NCBI GenBank assembly: GCA_003343705.1
Contig: QAKR01000026.1
Location: 62,001-126,000 of the forward strand
Direction: 5' to 3'
DNA from: Clostridiales bacterium
Lineage (GTDB): Bacteria > Bacillota > Clostridia > Oscillospirales > UBA644
DNA length: 64,000 nucleotides
The notes below the pieces were generated by a model. It saw nothing but the letters and a program-made list of their open reading frames with translations, did no database searches and was not told where the DNA came from. Shown here piece by piece: positions 18,583-27,465 of this stretch. A program made the translations under genes and the position numbers. How positions within the stretch are numbered: the stretch's first letter is position 1; each line of letters begins with the position of its first letter.

Positions 18583-19350
18583 ATGGAGAATATAAGTAAC
18601 CTTATTGCAATTGACGCTCATTCACATTTTAATCACGGGGCCCGTCACGACCCTCCTGAAAGCGAAATATATCGTTGCGATTTGGAGTTTTTACGACGTG
18701 GATATGATGCAGCTAATATAGGGCAAGTCTGTCTTTCAACTTTTGCCAGTGTTATGTCACCTGAAGACACAGCGGAAGAAAATGAATATTTATATGATCT
18801 TGTACAAAAAACACAGTGGCTATATCAATGGGTTGTAATAGACCCTCGGCAAGAGAAAACATTTGAGCAAGCCAAACAAATGCTTAAAAGTAAAAAATGT
18901 GTAGGGATTAAGCTTGACGCCCCTTGTCACGGTTATTCAATTGCCGAATATGGTGATAAAATATTTTCATTTGCCTGTGAAAACGGTGCAGTTGTAAAAA
19001 TGTGCCCTCAATGTATGGAACTTCTTCCTGATTTTGCAGATAAATACCCTGATCTCAGGCTAATTGTAGCTCATCTTGGGTCGGTGATGCATGTTGATAT
19101 AATTGAAAAAGCCAAATACGGAAATATCTATACAGACACATCCGGTTGTGCAAGCAGCAACAATAATGTTGTTGAATATGCTATAAGTCGTGTCGGAAGT
19201 GATCGGATTTTATTCGGAACAGATACATATGCAGCCGGATTTCAACGTGGCCGTATTGAATATGCTCCTATAAGTTACGAGGATAAGGTTAAGATCCTTC
19301 GTACAAATGTATTGAAACTGATTCCGAAACTGTCAGATAAGAGTTCATAA
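18583..19350 (+). CDS. amidohydrolase-family hydrolase (copy 2, His-to-Cys variant)
   Basis: A 255-residue paralogue of the hydrolase at 6087-6845, similar along the whole length. It keeps H-S-H near residue 12-14, AHLG near 161 and GTDTYAAG near 211. Where copy 1 has QMHPDD, this copy has KMCPQC: the expected metal-binding histidine is Cys141, followed by Cys144. Either the metal site uses sulfur or the enzyme has changed function. The rest of the barrel is intact and the gene shows no decay. The ribosome-binding site TAGGAG lies 4-5 nt before ATG. It stands alone ahead of the rplS promoter. Confidence 0.8.
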   Translation: MENISNLIAIDAHSHFNHGARHDPPESEIYRCDLEFLRRGYDAANIGQVCLSTFASVMSPEDTAEENEYLYDLVQKTQWLYQWVVIDPRQEKTFEQAKQMLKSKKCVGIKLDAPCHGYSIAEYGDKIFSFACENGAVVKMCPQCMELLPDFADKYPDLRLIVAHLGSVMHVDIIEKAKYGNIYTDTSGCASSNNNVVEYAISRVGSDRILFGTDTYAAGFQRGRIEYAPISYEDKVKILRTNVLKLIPKLSDKSS

Positions 19351-19370
19351 AAATGTTATATATTTCAGTA

Positions 19371-19399
19371 TTGCAATTTTAACTGATATATGGTATAAT
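19371..19399 (+). promoter_or_regulatory. promoter for rplS
   Basis: TTGCAA at 19371-19376 and TATAAT at 19394-19399 with 17 bp between them. The leader is about 85 nt. Confidence 0.7.
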
Positions 19400-19404
19400 C
19401 ATAT

Positions 19405-19460
19405 GGCTTGATTTTAGGGGCGGTCCTCTGCATTCTCAGCACGAACACCCTTTTTTATCT
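19405..19460 (+). ncRNA. possible ribosomal protein L19 leader
   Basis: The rplS 5' leader contains a G-rich block (AGGGGCGGTCC) and a C-rich block (CGAACACCC) that can pair around a short insert, directly between promoter and ribosome-binding site. Its position and size fit the L19 autoregulatory leader known in Firmicutes. I cannot confirm the consensus by eye. Confidence 0.4.
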
Positions 19461-19490
19461 TGAAATAATATTTCGGGAGGATTTGAGAAA

Positions 19491-19835
19491 ATGCAACATA
19501 TAATTGCAGATTTCACAAAAGACCAGTTAAAAGCAGAACCTCTTTGCTTCGATATCGGTAGCACTGTTAAGGTTCACGTAAAAATTAAAGAGGGTACTCG
19601 TGAAAGAATTCAGATTTTTGAAGGTACCGTCATAGCAAAGAAACACGGCGGCGTTTCCGAAACGGTAACGGTAAGACGCGTTTCATACGGCATAGGTGTT
19701 GAAAGAACATTCCCCGTCAACTCTCCTAACATTGAAAAGGTTGAGGTTGTCAGAAAAGGTAAAGTTCGCCGTGCCAAGTTGTATTACCTTCGTAACAGAG
19801 TTGGTAAAGCAGCTAAGGTTAAAGAACTTCTGTAA
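19491..19835 (+). CDS. rplS: 50S ribosomal protein L19
   Basis: A 114-residue ribosomal protein located at the 30S-50S interface. The blocks [30 protein letters not shown], seen here as [13 protein letters not shown] and [10 protein letters not shown], and [15 protein letters not shown] are classical for L19, and the length is normal. CGGGAGG sits 10 nt before ATG. It heads the conserved cluster rplS-lepB-rbgA-rnhB also found in other Firmicutes, but a strong terminator directly after it shows it is at least partly transcribed alone. Confidence 0.97.
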   Translation: MQHIIADFTKDQLKAEPLCFDIGSTVKVHVKIKEGTRERIQIFEGTVIAKKHGGVSETVTVRRVSYGIGVERTFPVNSPNIEKVEVVRKGKVRRAKLYYLRNRVGKAAKVKELL

Positions 19836-19848
19836 TCAAAAAAGAGAA

Positions 19849-19888
19849 AGGGGGCTGTCGGAGTTTACGACGGTCCCCTGTTTTTTTT
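19849..19888 (+). terminator. intrinsic terminator after rplS
   Basis: A 12-bp stem with two G-U pairs (about 19849-19860 with 19868-19879), loop GAGTTTA, then eight T residues. A further weak CGAAT/ATTCG hairpin lies at 19916-19942 before lepB. Confidence 0.88.
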
Positions 19889-19965
19889 AGGTAGGACAAA
19901 ACGAAATTGTATAAATCGAATAAGTTGTTTATAGCATTCGACTTTTTGAAAGGGAGCTATTTTTT

Positions 19966-20565
19966 ATGCCGAGAGTTCAGGCCGAGAAAAATAAAAAAAT
20001 GATTGCCAACGTTTTTGATATTATCGAAGCGATGGTTGTTGCTATTGTTGCATCAATACTTATTTTAACACTGCTTTTTCGCACCGGTTATGTTACTGGT
20101 ACATCAATGGTAAGCACAATGCACCCAAATGATCGATATATCGTTTCGGACTTGTTTTACACCCCCAAGCCCGGTGATATTGTAGTTTTTCAGCCGGATA
20201 TGGAAAAAGTTAATAATTCAGCTACAAACGAAAAGCTTTTTGTTAAAAGGGTTATAGCTGTCGGAGGCCAGACAGTTACTATTAAAAATGAGAAAAACGA
20301 GAATGGTGAAATCATAAAAAGCGAAGTTTATGTAGACGGTATTTTACAAGAAGAGTCATATCTCGATCCGGGCCAAATTACAAAAACAAAATCCAGTGAG
20401 GCTATACGCACAATTGTTGTTCCTGAGGGACAGTTTTTTGCAATGGGTGATAATCGTGTAAACTCTTATGATTGCCGTGATATCGGTTGTCAGGATACAA
20501 GAAGAATAGTGGGAAAAGTCATTTTTAGATTTTTCCCGTTTAATCAAATGGGAGTAATAAATTAA
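19966..20565 (+). CDS. lepB: signal peptidase I
   Basis: A 199-residue membrane peptidase that removes signal peptides from exported proteins. One N-terminal helix (about residues 19-38) anchors it. The catalytic serine is in GTSMVSTM (S47), the lysine in FVKRVIAVGG (K94), and box E reads MGDNRVNSYDCRDIG. The family usually has N-N-S-x-D-S-R there, so this is a mild variant. The last base of its TAA is the first base of the rbgA ATG. It would process the many exported hydrolases encoded in this window. Confidence 0.94.
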   Translation: MPRVQAEKNKKMIANVFDIIEAMVVAIVASILILTLLFRTGYVTGTSMVSTMHPNDRYIVSDLFYTPKPGDIVVFQPDMEKVNNSATNEKLFVKRVIAVGGQTVTIKNEKNENGEIIKSEVYVDGILQEESYLDPGQITKTKSSEAIRTIVVPEGQFFAMGDNRVNSYDCRDIGCQDTRRIVGKVIFRFFPFNQMGVIN

Positions 20566-21431
20566 TGGATATAAATTGGTATCCCGGGCATATGACAAAA
20601 GCTCGGCGTATGATTGAAGCATTGTTGCCGAGTGTAGACTGTGTTGTAGAGCTTGTTGATGCGCGCATTCCTCTTTCATCAAAAAACCCGGATATTGAAA
20701 AAATAACACAAAACAAACCTAAGCTTTTAATACTCAATAAAAGCGATATTGCAGACCCTAAAATGAATAAATGGTGGCAAGCCTATTTTGAAGAAAAAGG
20801 CTACTCCGTTATGCTTTTTGACAGTCGCACTAAAAAGGCAGCATCAACGGCAATGTTTATCGGAAAGATTAAAGATATTTTTGCTGAAAAATTGGAACGT
20901 CAAAAACAGCGTGGCATTGTTGGTAAATCTGTTAAAATTATGGTTCTTGGTATTCCCAATGTAGGAAAATCTACTTTTATAAATAATATAAGTGGGCAAA
21001 AGGTGGCAAAAGCGGAGGATCGGCCGGGAGTTACTCGCGGAAAACAATGGATTTCTCTTCAAAATGGTATTGATATGCTTGATATGCCCGGGATTTTGTG
21101 GCCAAAGCTTGAAAATAAATATGCCGCACAAAACCTTGCTATTACAGGCGCTATAAAAGACAATGTTCTTGATATTGAAGGCTTAGCTATGGTTCTGCTC
21201 GGTATATTGAAAGTTCATTATAAAAATGAACTTTGCTTACGATATAAGCTTCCCGATGAGTTACCGGAAGATAATTACGAGCTTTTAAAGCTTGTTGCTA
21301 AAAAACGTGGTTTTATGATAAGCGGTGGGCACGTAGATACAGAACGTGCAGCTATTATATTAATTGATGAGTTCAGGGGTTGTAAGATAGGTAAAATAAC
21401 TCTTGATAATTTAGATAAGAATGAATCTTGA
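20565..21431 (+). CDS. rbgA: ribosome biogenesis GTPase RbgA (YlqF)
   Basis: A 288-residue GTPase needed for late 50S assembly. The G motifs are circularly permuted, as in the family: G4 (NKSD near residue 64) precedes G1 (GIPNVGKS near 127), followed by G2 and G3 (DMPG). The N-terminal WYPGHM and DARIP blocks are diagnostic. It overlaps lepB by one base and rnhB by 11 bases, so translation of the three is probably coupled. Confidence 0.95.
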   Translation: MDINWYPGHMTKARRMIEALLPSVDCVVELVDARIPLSSKNPDIEKITQNKPKLLILNKSDIADPKMNKWWQAYFEEKGYSVMLFDSRTKKAASTAMFIGKIKDIFAEKLERQKQRGIVGKSVKIMVLGIPNVGKSTFINNISGQKVAKAEDRPGVTRGKQWISLQNGIDMLDMPGILWPKLENKYAAQNLAITGAIKDNVLDIEGLAMVLLGILKVHYKNELCLRYKLPDELPEDNYELLKLVAKKRGFMISGGHVDTERAAIILIDEFRGCKIGKITLDNLDKNES

Positions 21432-22020
21432 TTTTGAAAAAGAATACCGCTCCGAATACGGCACACTGATTTGCGGAATTGACGAAGCAGGGCGAGGCCC
21501 GCTTTGTGGCCCTGTTTGTGCAGCAGCGGTTATTTTAAAAGAAAACGCTGTTATTGACGGCTTAAATGATTCTAAAAAGCTCTCCGAAAAAAAACGTGAA
21601 GAGCTTTTTGATGTTATTAAAGATAATTCCGTGTCTTACGGAATTGCATTTGCAACCCCTCAGGAAATTGATGAGTTGAATATTCTTAATGCTACATTTT
21701 TGGCTATGAAAAGAGCTGTTTTAATGTGCAAACCCAGTCCTGTTTTTGCTCTTGTTGATGGGAATAGAATTAAAGGGTTAGATATTCCTGCCGAATGTGT
21801 TGTTAAGGGTGATTCTAAAAGCCCATCTATTGCTGCTGCATCTGTTTTAGCGAAAGTTACAAGAGACAGATATATGTGTGAGCTGGATCAAGATTACCCT
21901 CAGTATAATCTCAGCTCACATAAAGGGTATCCTACTAAAATGCATTACGAATTAATTAAAAAATACGGAATAAGAGATTTTTACAGAAAATCATTTTTAA
22001 AAAATCTTTCAGAAAAATAA
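21421..22020 (+). CDS. rnhB: ribonuclease HII
   Basis: A 199-residue nuclease that removes ribonucleotides from DNA. CGIDEAGRGPLCGPV carries the first acidic pair (D-E), followed by the LNDSKKL block, the aspartate in LVDGNR and KGDSKSPSIAAASVLAKVTRD, all typical of RNase HII. The ATG lies inside the end of rbgA. Confidence 0.95.
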   Translation: MNLDFEKEYRSEYGTLICGIDEAGRGPLCGPVCAAAVILKENAVIDGLNDSKKLSEKKREELFDVIKDNSVSYGIAFATPQEIDELNILNATFLAMKRAVLMCKPSPVFALVDGNRIKGLDIPAECVVKGDSKSPSIAAASVLAKVTRDRYMCELDQDYPQYNLSSHKGYPTKMHYELIKKYGIRDFYRKSFLKNLSEK

Positions 22021-22029
22021 AGAAAGTTA

Positions 22030-22479
22030 ATGGGAATAAAGCTTTTAACAAGCTTTGACGTATGGTGTATTATTATGATATCCATCAGTGTAGGAGCTAT
22101 ATTTGAGCAGTTTGCCGTCCAGCAGCTTAAAAAAGACGGTTATAAAATTCTTGCACGAAACTTTCTGTCTAAATTCGGAGAAATAGATATAATTGCACTT
22201 AAAGGAAATACTATTTCATTTATAGAAGTAAAGGCACGATATGAAAAATCTGTTTTTTCACCTGAAGAAGCAGTGACAAGAAAAAAAATGGTACATATAA
22301 CAAGAAGCGCAGTTGAATATATAAAAGAACTTAATCGTTCAAATATAGAAACGGATTTATTCACATATTCTTTTGATTTTATAGGTATTTCATATAACGA
22401 AAAAGTTGTTAAGCAATATACGCATTATAAAGATTTTTGTGTGGTGAATATAGATGATATACGCAGACTTGCATTGTGA
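22030..22479 (+). CDS. YraN/UPF0102 family nuclease-like protein
   Basis: A 149-residue protein with the restriction-endonuclease-like core of UPF0102: an N-terminal helix with FEQFAVQQLKKDGYKI, then GEIDIIA and FIEVKAR, giving the E-x-D...E-x-K metal site. Its physiological role is unproven. The first 15 residues do not look like the family; ATG 22075 (MISISVGAIF) is an alternative start, but neither start has a strong ribosome-binding site. It follows rnhB by 9 bp, as in many genomes, and overlaps the dipeptidase by 26 bp. Confidence 0.8.
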   Translation: MGIKLLTSFDVWCIIMISISVGAIFEQFAVQQLKKDGYKILARNFLSKFGEIDIIALKGNTISFIEVKARYEKSVFSPEEAVTRKKMVHITRSAVEYIKELNRSNIETDLFTYSFDFIGISYNEKVVKQYTHYKDFCVVNIDDIRRLAL

Positions 22480-23317
22480 TACTGCTACATTAATGTATGA
22501 TAAGCAGTTGAATTTCAACAGTAAGATACATCTTAATCACAAGGCTCTAAAAGCCTATGATATCCTGTATCAGTGTTTTGCAATTTTTTTTAATGACACC
22601 GTTAAAAACGGCGGAATGGAATATTTTGAAAAAGTACTTGCTTATTTTTTACCGCTTGTTAAAGAAGAAAAAAACATAGTTCCTTTTATTACGATAGAAG
22701 GTGGAGATGTTTTAGAAGGGCGGCTTGAAAATCTTGATCGGCTAAGGGAAGCCGGAGTTAGAATTTTCGGACTTGTGTGGAATGGTGAAAACGACCTTGC
22801 CGTTGGGGCTCAGACTAATAATGCCGAAGGGTTGCGCCCTTTGGGGATAAAATGTGTACAACGGCTTGAAGAGCTTAATATTTTACCGGATGTTTCACAT
22901 CTTTCAGACAAAGGTTTTTTTGATGTTGTGGAAAATTGTAAAGGTCGATTTGTAGCAACCCATTCAAATTCCCGAAAAATCTATCCGAATCTGCGAAATC
23001 TAACAGATGAACAGATTGATATCATAATTTCTCGTGACGGGCTTATAGGGCTTAACTTATATCCTCCTTTTGTAGCGGAAAATGCTCATATAAAAGACGT
23101 ATTGAAGCACGTTGATTATTTTCTTCAACGAGGAGCAGAAAACACCCTTTGTTTCGGGTGTGATTTGGATGGGATTGATAAAACTCCCCATGGCTTTTCC
23201 AGTGTTGCAGATGTGAAAAAGATCATAAAGCTAATAAAGAAGCTTTACGGCGAAGAAATTGCAGAAAAAATAACTTATAAAAACGCATTGCGTATTTTGG
23301 GAGGCGAGGTAAAATAG
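22454..23317 (+). CDS. membrane-dipeptidase family (M19) metallopeptidase
   Basis: A 287-residue zinc dipeptidase-like enzyme. H-C-D near residue 7, E near 78 (TIEGGD), LPDVSHLSDKGF near 146 and HSNSRKIYPNLRNLTDEQI, read as HSNSRKI then RNLTDEQ, are family hallmarks. There is no signal peptide, so the bacterial form is likely cytoplasmic and cleaves dipeptides or D-amino-acid-containing dipeptides. Its TAG stop at 23315-23317 overlaps the proposed AUA start of the next gene. Confidence 0.85.
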   Translation: MIYADLHCDTATLMYDKQLNFNSKIHLNHKALKAYDILYQCFAIFFNDTVKNGGMEYFEKVLAYFLPLVKEEKNIVPFITIEGGDVLEGRLENLDRLREAGVRIFGLVWNGENDLAVGAQTNNAEGLRPLGIKCVQRLEELNILPDVSHLSDKGFFDVVENCKGRFVATHSNSRKIYPNLRNLTDEQIDIIISRDGLIGLNLYPPFVAENAHIKDVLKHVDYFLQRGAENTLCFGCDLDGIDKTPHGFSSVADVKKIIKLIKKLYGEEIAEKITYKNALRILGGEVK

Positions 23318-24009
23318 CACTATATGTAATAGGGGATCTTCACCTTTCATTTTCAACTAATAAACCAATGGATATTTTCGGTTCCCGTTGGGACGATCAT
23401 ACTAAAAAAATTAAAGATCGTTGGTGCCTTACTGACAAAGACACTGTTGTTTTGGCGGGAGACACTTCCTGGGCAATAAATTTTAAAGAGCTTGAAGCAG
23501 ATTTCGAATTTTTAAAAAGTTTAAAAGGCAGAAAAATTCTGCTTAAAGGAAATCATGATTATTGGTGGAACTCTATTACAAAAATGAATAATTTTGCAGA
23601 GTCTTTCGGGGATATAGAATTTTTAAACAATAACACATTTGAAACAGAAGAGTTTTTTATTTGCGGAACACGTGGTTGGATAATTGAGCCGGGTGAAGCT
23701 CATGACGAAAAAATAACATCTCGTGAAGCCGGGCGGTTACGCTTATCTTTAGAAACATATAAAAAGAGAAAATCCGATAAAGAACCTTTAGTGTTTTTAC
23801 ACTATCCTCCTGTTTTTTGCGGGGAAGAAAACACTGAAATTATAAATATTATGCATGAATACGGCGTTAATCGTTGTTATTACGGGCATCTTCACGGCGC
23901 GCCTGCTCACGCAGCCGCATTTGAAGGTCTTTATAAAAATATAAATATGAAACTCATATCGGCAGATTTCTTGGATTTTTATCCGCATAAAATTATGAAT
24001 ATTTTGTAA
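23314..24009 (+). CDS. calcineurin-like metallophosphoesterase with apparent AUA start
   Basis: The product has all metallophosphoesterase blocks: GDLHLS (metal motif 1), LAGDTSW (motif 2), KGNHDYWW (motif 3) and YGHLHG near the C-terminus. The first block is encoded at 23332-23349, upstream of the first in-frame ATG at 23368, and no ATG, GTG or TTG exists between that block and the dipeptidase end. ATA at 23314 is preceded by GGGAGG and GAGG at 4-9 nt and overlaps the dipeptidase TAG as ATAG, where related proteins would start with Met. So the protein (231 residues) very likely starts there; a G-to-A error or mutation of ATG is the alternative. The substrate is unknown. Confidence 0.8.
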   Translation: MALYVIGDLHLSFSTNKPMDIFGSRWDDHTKKIKDRWCLTDKDTVVLAGDTSWAINFKELEADFEFLKSLKGRKILLKGNHDYWWNSITKMNNFAESFGDIEFLNNNTFETEEFFICGTRGWIIEPGEAHDEKITSREAGRLRLSLETYKKRKSDKEPLVFLHYPPVFCGEENTEIINIMHEYGVNRCYYGHLHGAPAHAAAFEGLYKNINMKLISADFLDFYPHKIMNIL

Positions 24010-24034
24010 ACTCTATTTTTAGGTTACAATTTTG

Positions 24035-24043
24035 TGCTATAAT
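24035..24043 (+). promoter_or_regulatory. extended -10 promoter for tig
   Basis: TGC-TATAAT at 24035-24043 is an extended -10. The -35 region is weak. It is located 34 bp before the tig start. Confidence 0.55.
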
Positions 24044-24076
24044 GATATGTACATATAATTTTAGGAGTTGTAAAAG

Positions 24077-25516
24077 ATGAAACTTGAGAAGGTAAACAAA
24101 ATCGCAACAAACACAGTTGAATTGCTTATTTCCATCAGTGGTGAAGAGTTTGAAAAAGCTCTTGAAACTGCTTACAAAAAAAATGTATCTAAAATGACAG
24201 TTCCCGGATTTCGTAAAGGTCACGCACCCCGTAAAATGCTTGAAAAAATGTATGGCGAAGCTATGTTTAACGAGGATGCGCTTAATGATATTTTACCCGG
24301 AGCTTATTACAAGGCTGTTGAAGAATCAAAAATCAATCCTTGTGACAGACCGGATTTCGATTTCCCCGATCTTGACAAGATTGATCGCAACGGTTTCTCT
24401 TTTACTGCAAAGGTTACCGTTATGCCTGAAATTGCAATAAAAGATTATAAAGGCATTAAAGCTGAGAAGATATCTAATGAAGTCACAGATAATGAAGTTG
24501 AAGAAGAGCTTGCCCGCTACCAGCAAAGACAATCTCGTCTTGTTGATGTAGAAGGCAGAAAAACCGAAAACGGTGACACTGTTGTTTTTGACTTTGAAGG
24601 ATTTGTTGACGGCGTTGCTTTTGACGGCGGAAAAGCTGAAAATTACAGTTTAAAGCTTGGTTCCGGCCAGTTTATTCCTGGATTTGAAGAACAGATGGTT
24701 GGTTATGATGCAGACTCTGAATTTTCTGTCAATGTAAAGTTCCCTGAAGATTATCATTCTGAAGATCTTAAAGGAAAAGATGCTGAATTTAAAATTAAAT
24801 TACACGCAATCAAAAAAGAAGAACTTCCTGCACTTGATGATGAATTTGCAAAAGATGTAAGCGAATTTGACACACTTGATGAATTTAAAGCAGATATTAT
24901 TAAAAAGCTGCAAGAACGTAAAGACTCTGCTGTTGAAAATGACGTTTACGAAAAACTTACAAATGCAGTTGTTGACTTGGTCGAAGGAGAAATTCCCGAA
25001 TGCCTTTACACTCAGGAAGCCGATAATCAGCTTCACGACTTTGAACATCGTCTTTCTTCTCAGGGCCTTACTCTTGAGGGATATCTTAAGTATACCGGAC
25101 AAGATGTTGAAAGTATAAAGGCTATGTTCCGTCCCAATGCTGAAAAGCAAGTTAAATTGCGTTTTGCTCTTGAAAAAATTGCCGAGCTTGAAAACGTTAT
25201 TGTTGAAGAAAGCGATATTGACGAACAGTACAAAAAACTTGCAGAAGCATATAAAATTGAAGATGTCGAAAAGGTTAAAAATGCTGAAACAACTGAATAT
25301 ATAACAAAAGATCTTTCTTTACAAAAAGCTTATGAATTTGTTAAAGCTAACGCTGTTTTAACAGAAGAGAAGAAAAAGGCCCCTGCAAAGAAACCTGCAG
25401 CAAAAGCAGATGACAGCACTGAAAAGAAATCTGCAGCAAAAAAGACAGCAGCAAAGAAAACTACTGCAACTAAAAAGACAACAGCAAAAAAAACGGTAGA
25501 AGATAAAGCCGAATAA
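24077..25516 (+). CDS. tig: trigger factor with Lys/Ala-rich C-terminal tail
   Basis: A ribosome-bound chaperone and prolyl isomerase, 479 residues, longer than the usual 430 or so. The order is: ribosome-binding domain with GFRKGHAPRKM near residue 46, FKBP-type domain around 150-245, and a helical C-terminal domain. The last 50 residues or so form an unusual tail of alternating Lys, Ala and Thr (KKAPAKKPAAK, SAAKKTAAKK) resembling eukaryotic linker-histone tails; it may bind nucleic acid or ribosomal RNA. AGGAG precedes ATG 24077. It is 36 bp upstream of clpP, a common neighbourhood tig-clpP-clpX. Confidence 0.94.
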   Translation: MKLEKVNKIATNTVELLISISGEEFEKALETAYKKNVSKMTVPGFRKGHAPRKMLEKMYGEAMFNEDALNDILPGAYYKAVEESKINPCDRPDFDFPDLDKIDRNGFSFTAKVTVMPEIAIKDYKGIKAEKISNEVTDNEVEEELARYQQRQSRLVDVEGRKTENGDTVVFDFEGFVDGVAFDGGKAENYSLKLGSGQFIPGFEEQMVGYDADSEFSVNVKFPEDYHSEDLKGKDAEFKIKLHAIKKEELPALDDEFAKDVSEFDTLDEFKADIIKKLQERKDSAVENDVYEKLTNAVVDLVEGEIPECLYTQEADNQLHDFEHRLSSQGLTLEGYLKYTGQDVESIKAMFRPNAEKQVKLRFALEKIAELENVIVEESDIDEQYKKLAEAYKIEDVEKVKNAETTEYITKDLSLQKAYEFVKANAVLTEEKKKAPAKKPAAKADDSTEKKSAAKKTAAKKTTATKKTTAKKTVEDKAE

Positions 25517-25552
25517 TTAAAACTTATAAAGATATTTTAGGAGGAAAAGGAA

Positions 25553-26134
25553 ATGAGTTTAGTTCCCATGGTCGTTGAACAGACTAATAGAGGCGAACGT
25601 TCATATGATATTTTCTCAAGACTGCTCAACGACAGAATAGTTTTTTTGGCAGACGAGGTTAATGACGTAACGGCAAATCTTGTTGTGGCACAGCTTCTTT
25701 ATCTTGAAGCAGCAGATCCCGATAAAGATATCAGTCTTTACATCAACAGCCCCGGAGGCTCTATTACAGCCGGAATGGCAATATATGACACTATGCGTTA
25801 TATTAAATGCGATGTTTCAACAATTTGTATCGGTATGGCAGCAAGTATGGGCGCATTTTTACTTTCTTCCGGTACAAAAGGTAAGAGATTTGCTCTTCCT
25901 AACAGTGAGATAATGATACATCAACCTTTAGGCGGATTTCAAGGTCAAGCAACAGATATTAAAATTCATGCCGATCATATTATGCGCATAAAAAAGAGGA
26001 TGAATGAAATTCTTGCACAGAATACAGGTAAACCTCTTGAGGAAATCGAACGTGATACAGAGCGAGATAATTTTCTTACAGCTTCCGCTGCGTTTGAATA
26101 TGGTATAATTGATAAGGTTATTGAAAAAAGGTAA
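25553..26134 (+). CDS. clpP: ATP-dependent Clp protease proteolytic subunit
   Basis: A 193-residue serine protease that forms the 14-subunit Clp chamber. The catalytic triad is visible as S98 (GMAASMGAF), H123 (MIHQP) and D172 (ERDNFL). Length is standard. A strong AGGAGG site precedes ATG. clpX follows 3 bp after the stop, so the protease and its unfoldase are made together. Confidence 0.97.
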   Translation: MSLVPMVVEQTNRGERSYDIFSRLLNDRIVFLADEVNDVTANLVVAQLLYLEAADPDKDISLYINSPGGSITAGMAIYDTMRYIKCDVSTICIGMAASMGAFLLSSGTKGKRFALPNSEIMIHQPLGGFQGQATDIKIHADHIMRIKKRMNEILAQNTGKPLEEIERDTERDNFLTASAAFEYGIIDKVIEKR

Positions 26135-26137
26135 TAT

Positions 26138-27376
26138 ATGTCTAAAATTAAACAATGTGCCTTTTGTGGGCAGACAGATGCGGATCCAACCAGGCTTTTT
26201 ATTGCAGGTCTTGTTGACGGTGTTTATATATGCGATGAGTGTTTGGAAACCTGTAACGATTATATTCGCTCTTATCGTGATACAGAGTCGTTAAAAAGAA
26301 AAAATAAAATAAAGATCACAATGCATACTCCGGCAGAAATTAAAAAAATTCTCGATGAGTATGTTATAGGTCAGGATGAAGCTAAAATTGCACTTTCTGT
26401 TGCTGTTTATAATCACTATAAGCGTGTTTTTACACAACCTGAAGATGACGTTGAGATAGCTAAAAGCAATGTTTTAATGCTCGGGCCTACAGGTTCTGGT
26501 AAAACACTTATGGCACAGGTCCTGGCAAAAGTTTTAAATGTTCCGTTTGCTATTGCAGACGCAACAACACTTACCGAAGCCGGATATGTAGGCGAGGATG
26601 TTGAAAACATTCTTCTTAAGCTTCTACAAGCTGCGGATTTCGATGTTGACGCTGCTCAATACGGAATTATTTACGTAGATGAGATTGATAAAATCTCTCG
26701 TAGAAGCGAGAATACATCTATCACACGTGATGTTTCCGGTGAAGGCGTTCAACAAGCTCTTTTAAAAATTCTTGAAGGAACTGTTTCAAATGTTCCTCCT
26801 CAAGGAGGGAGAAAGCATCCTAATCAAGAATTTATTCAGGTAGACACAAAGAACATACTCTTTATTTGCGGCGGTGCGTTTGACGGACTTGAGAAGATTA
26901 TTCAAAAGCGTATGGCTGGAACAACAATCGGTTTTGAAAGCGAAGTTCGTACTAAAAAAGAAAATGACGCAGCCTTTTACCTGCGTCAATGTGAGCCCCA
27001 TGATCTCATTAAGTTCGGTCTTATTCCCGAAATTATAGGTCGTGTACCGGTAACAGTTTCGCTTGACAAGCTTGATAAAGATGCGCTAATTAAAATCCTT
27101 ATTGAGCCTAAAAATTCACTTATTAAGCAATATAAGAAGCTTCTTAAAATGGATGGTGTGGAACTTGTCTTTGAAAAAGGCGCTGTTGAAGCGATTGCTG
27201 AAAGGGCTGTTGTAAGAAATACAGGGGCCCGCGGCCTTCGTTCTATTGTAGAAAATGCCATGACACAGATTATGTTTAAAGTTCCTTCTGATAAAACAAT
27301 TAAAAAGGTTACGATTACACGCAGATATATTGAAAAAGGCGGAGAACCTGTATATAAACGCGAAAAAACAGCATAA
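26138..27376 (+). CDS. clpX: ATP-dependent Clp protease ATP-binding subunit ClpX
   Basis: A 412-residue AAA+ unfoldase. An N-terminal four-cysteine zinc-binding domain (CAFCG...CDEC) selects substrates. Walker A is GPTGSGKT near residue 117, Walker [10 protein letters not shown] near 180, and the pore/RKH block [10 protein letters not shown] near 230. The arginine-rich NTGARGLR block follows. It follows clpP by three bases. Confidence 0.97.
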   Translation: MSKIKQCAFCGQTDADPTRLFIAGLVDGVYICDECLETCNDYIRSYRDTESLKRKNKIKITMHTPAEIKKILDEYVIGQDEAKIALSVAVYNHYKRVFTQPEDDVEIAKSNVLMLGPTGSGKTLMAQVLAKVLNVPFAIADATTLTEAGYVGEDVENILLKLLQAADFDVDAAQYGIIYVDEIDKISRRSENTSITRDVSGEGVQQALLKILEGTVSNVPPQGGRKHPNQEFIQVDTKNILFICGGAFDGLEKIIQKRMAGTTIGFESEVRTKKENDAAFYLRQCEPHDLIKFGLIPEIIGRVPVTVSLDKLDKDALIKILIEPKNSLIKQYKKLLKMDGVELVFEKGAVEAIAERAVVRNTGARGLRSIVENAMTQIMFKVPSDKTIKKVTITRRYIEKGGEPVYKREKTA

Positions 27377-27397
27377 CAAAAAAGAGATAATTAAATG

Positions 27398-27430
27398 GCC
27401 TGTACTACAATTAAAATTTGTAGTACAGGC
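27398..27430. terminator. bidirectional terminator after clpX
   Basis: A perfect 13-bp stem (27398-27410 with 27418-27430) lies between the convergent clpX and the minus-strand serine hydrolase, with AT-rich flanks that extend the pairing. Confidence 0.8.
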
Positions 27431-27465
27431 AAATTTAATGTTATTGTAATATGCCTTATAATTAA

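Noticed and set aside
23368..24009. ATG 23368 as start of the metallophosphoesterase
   Set aside because: It would delete the first metal-binding motif and has no ribosome-binding site, although it is the first canonical start.
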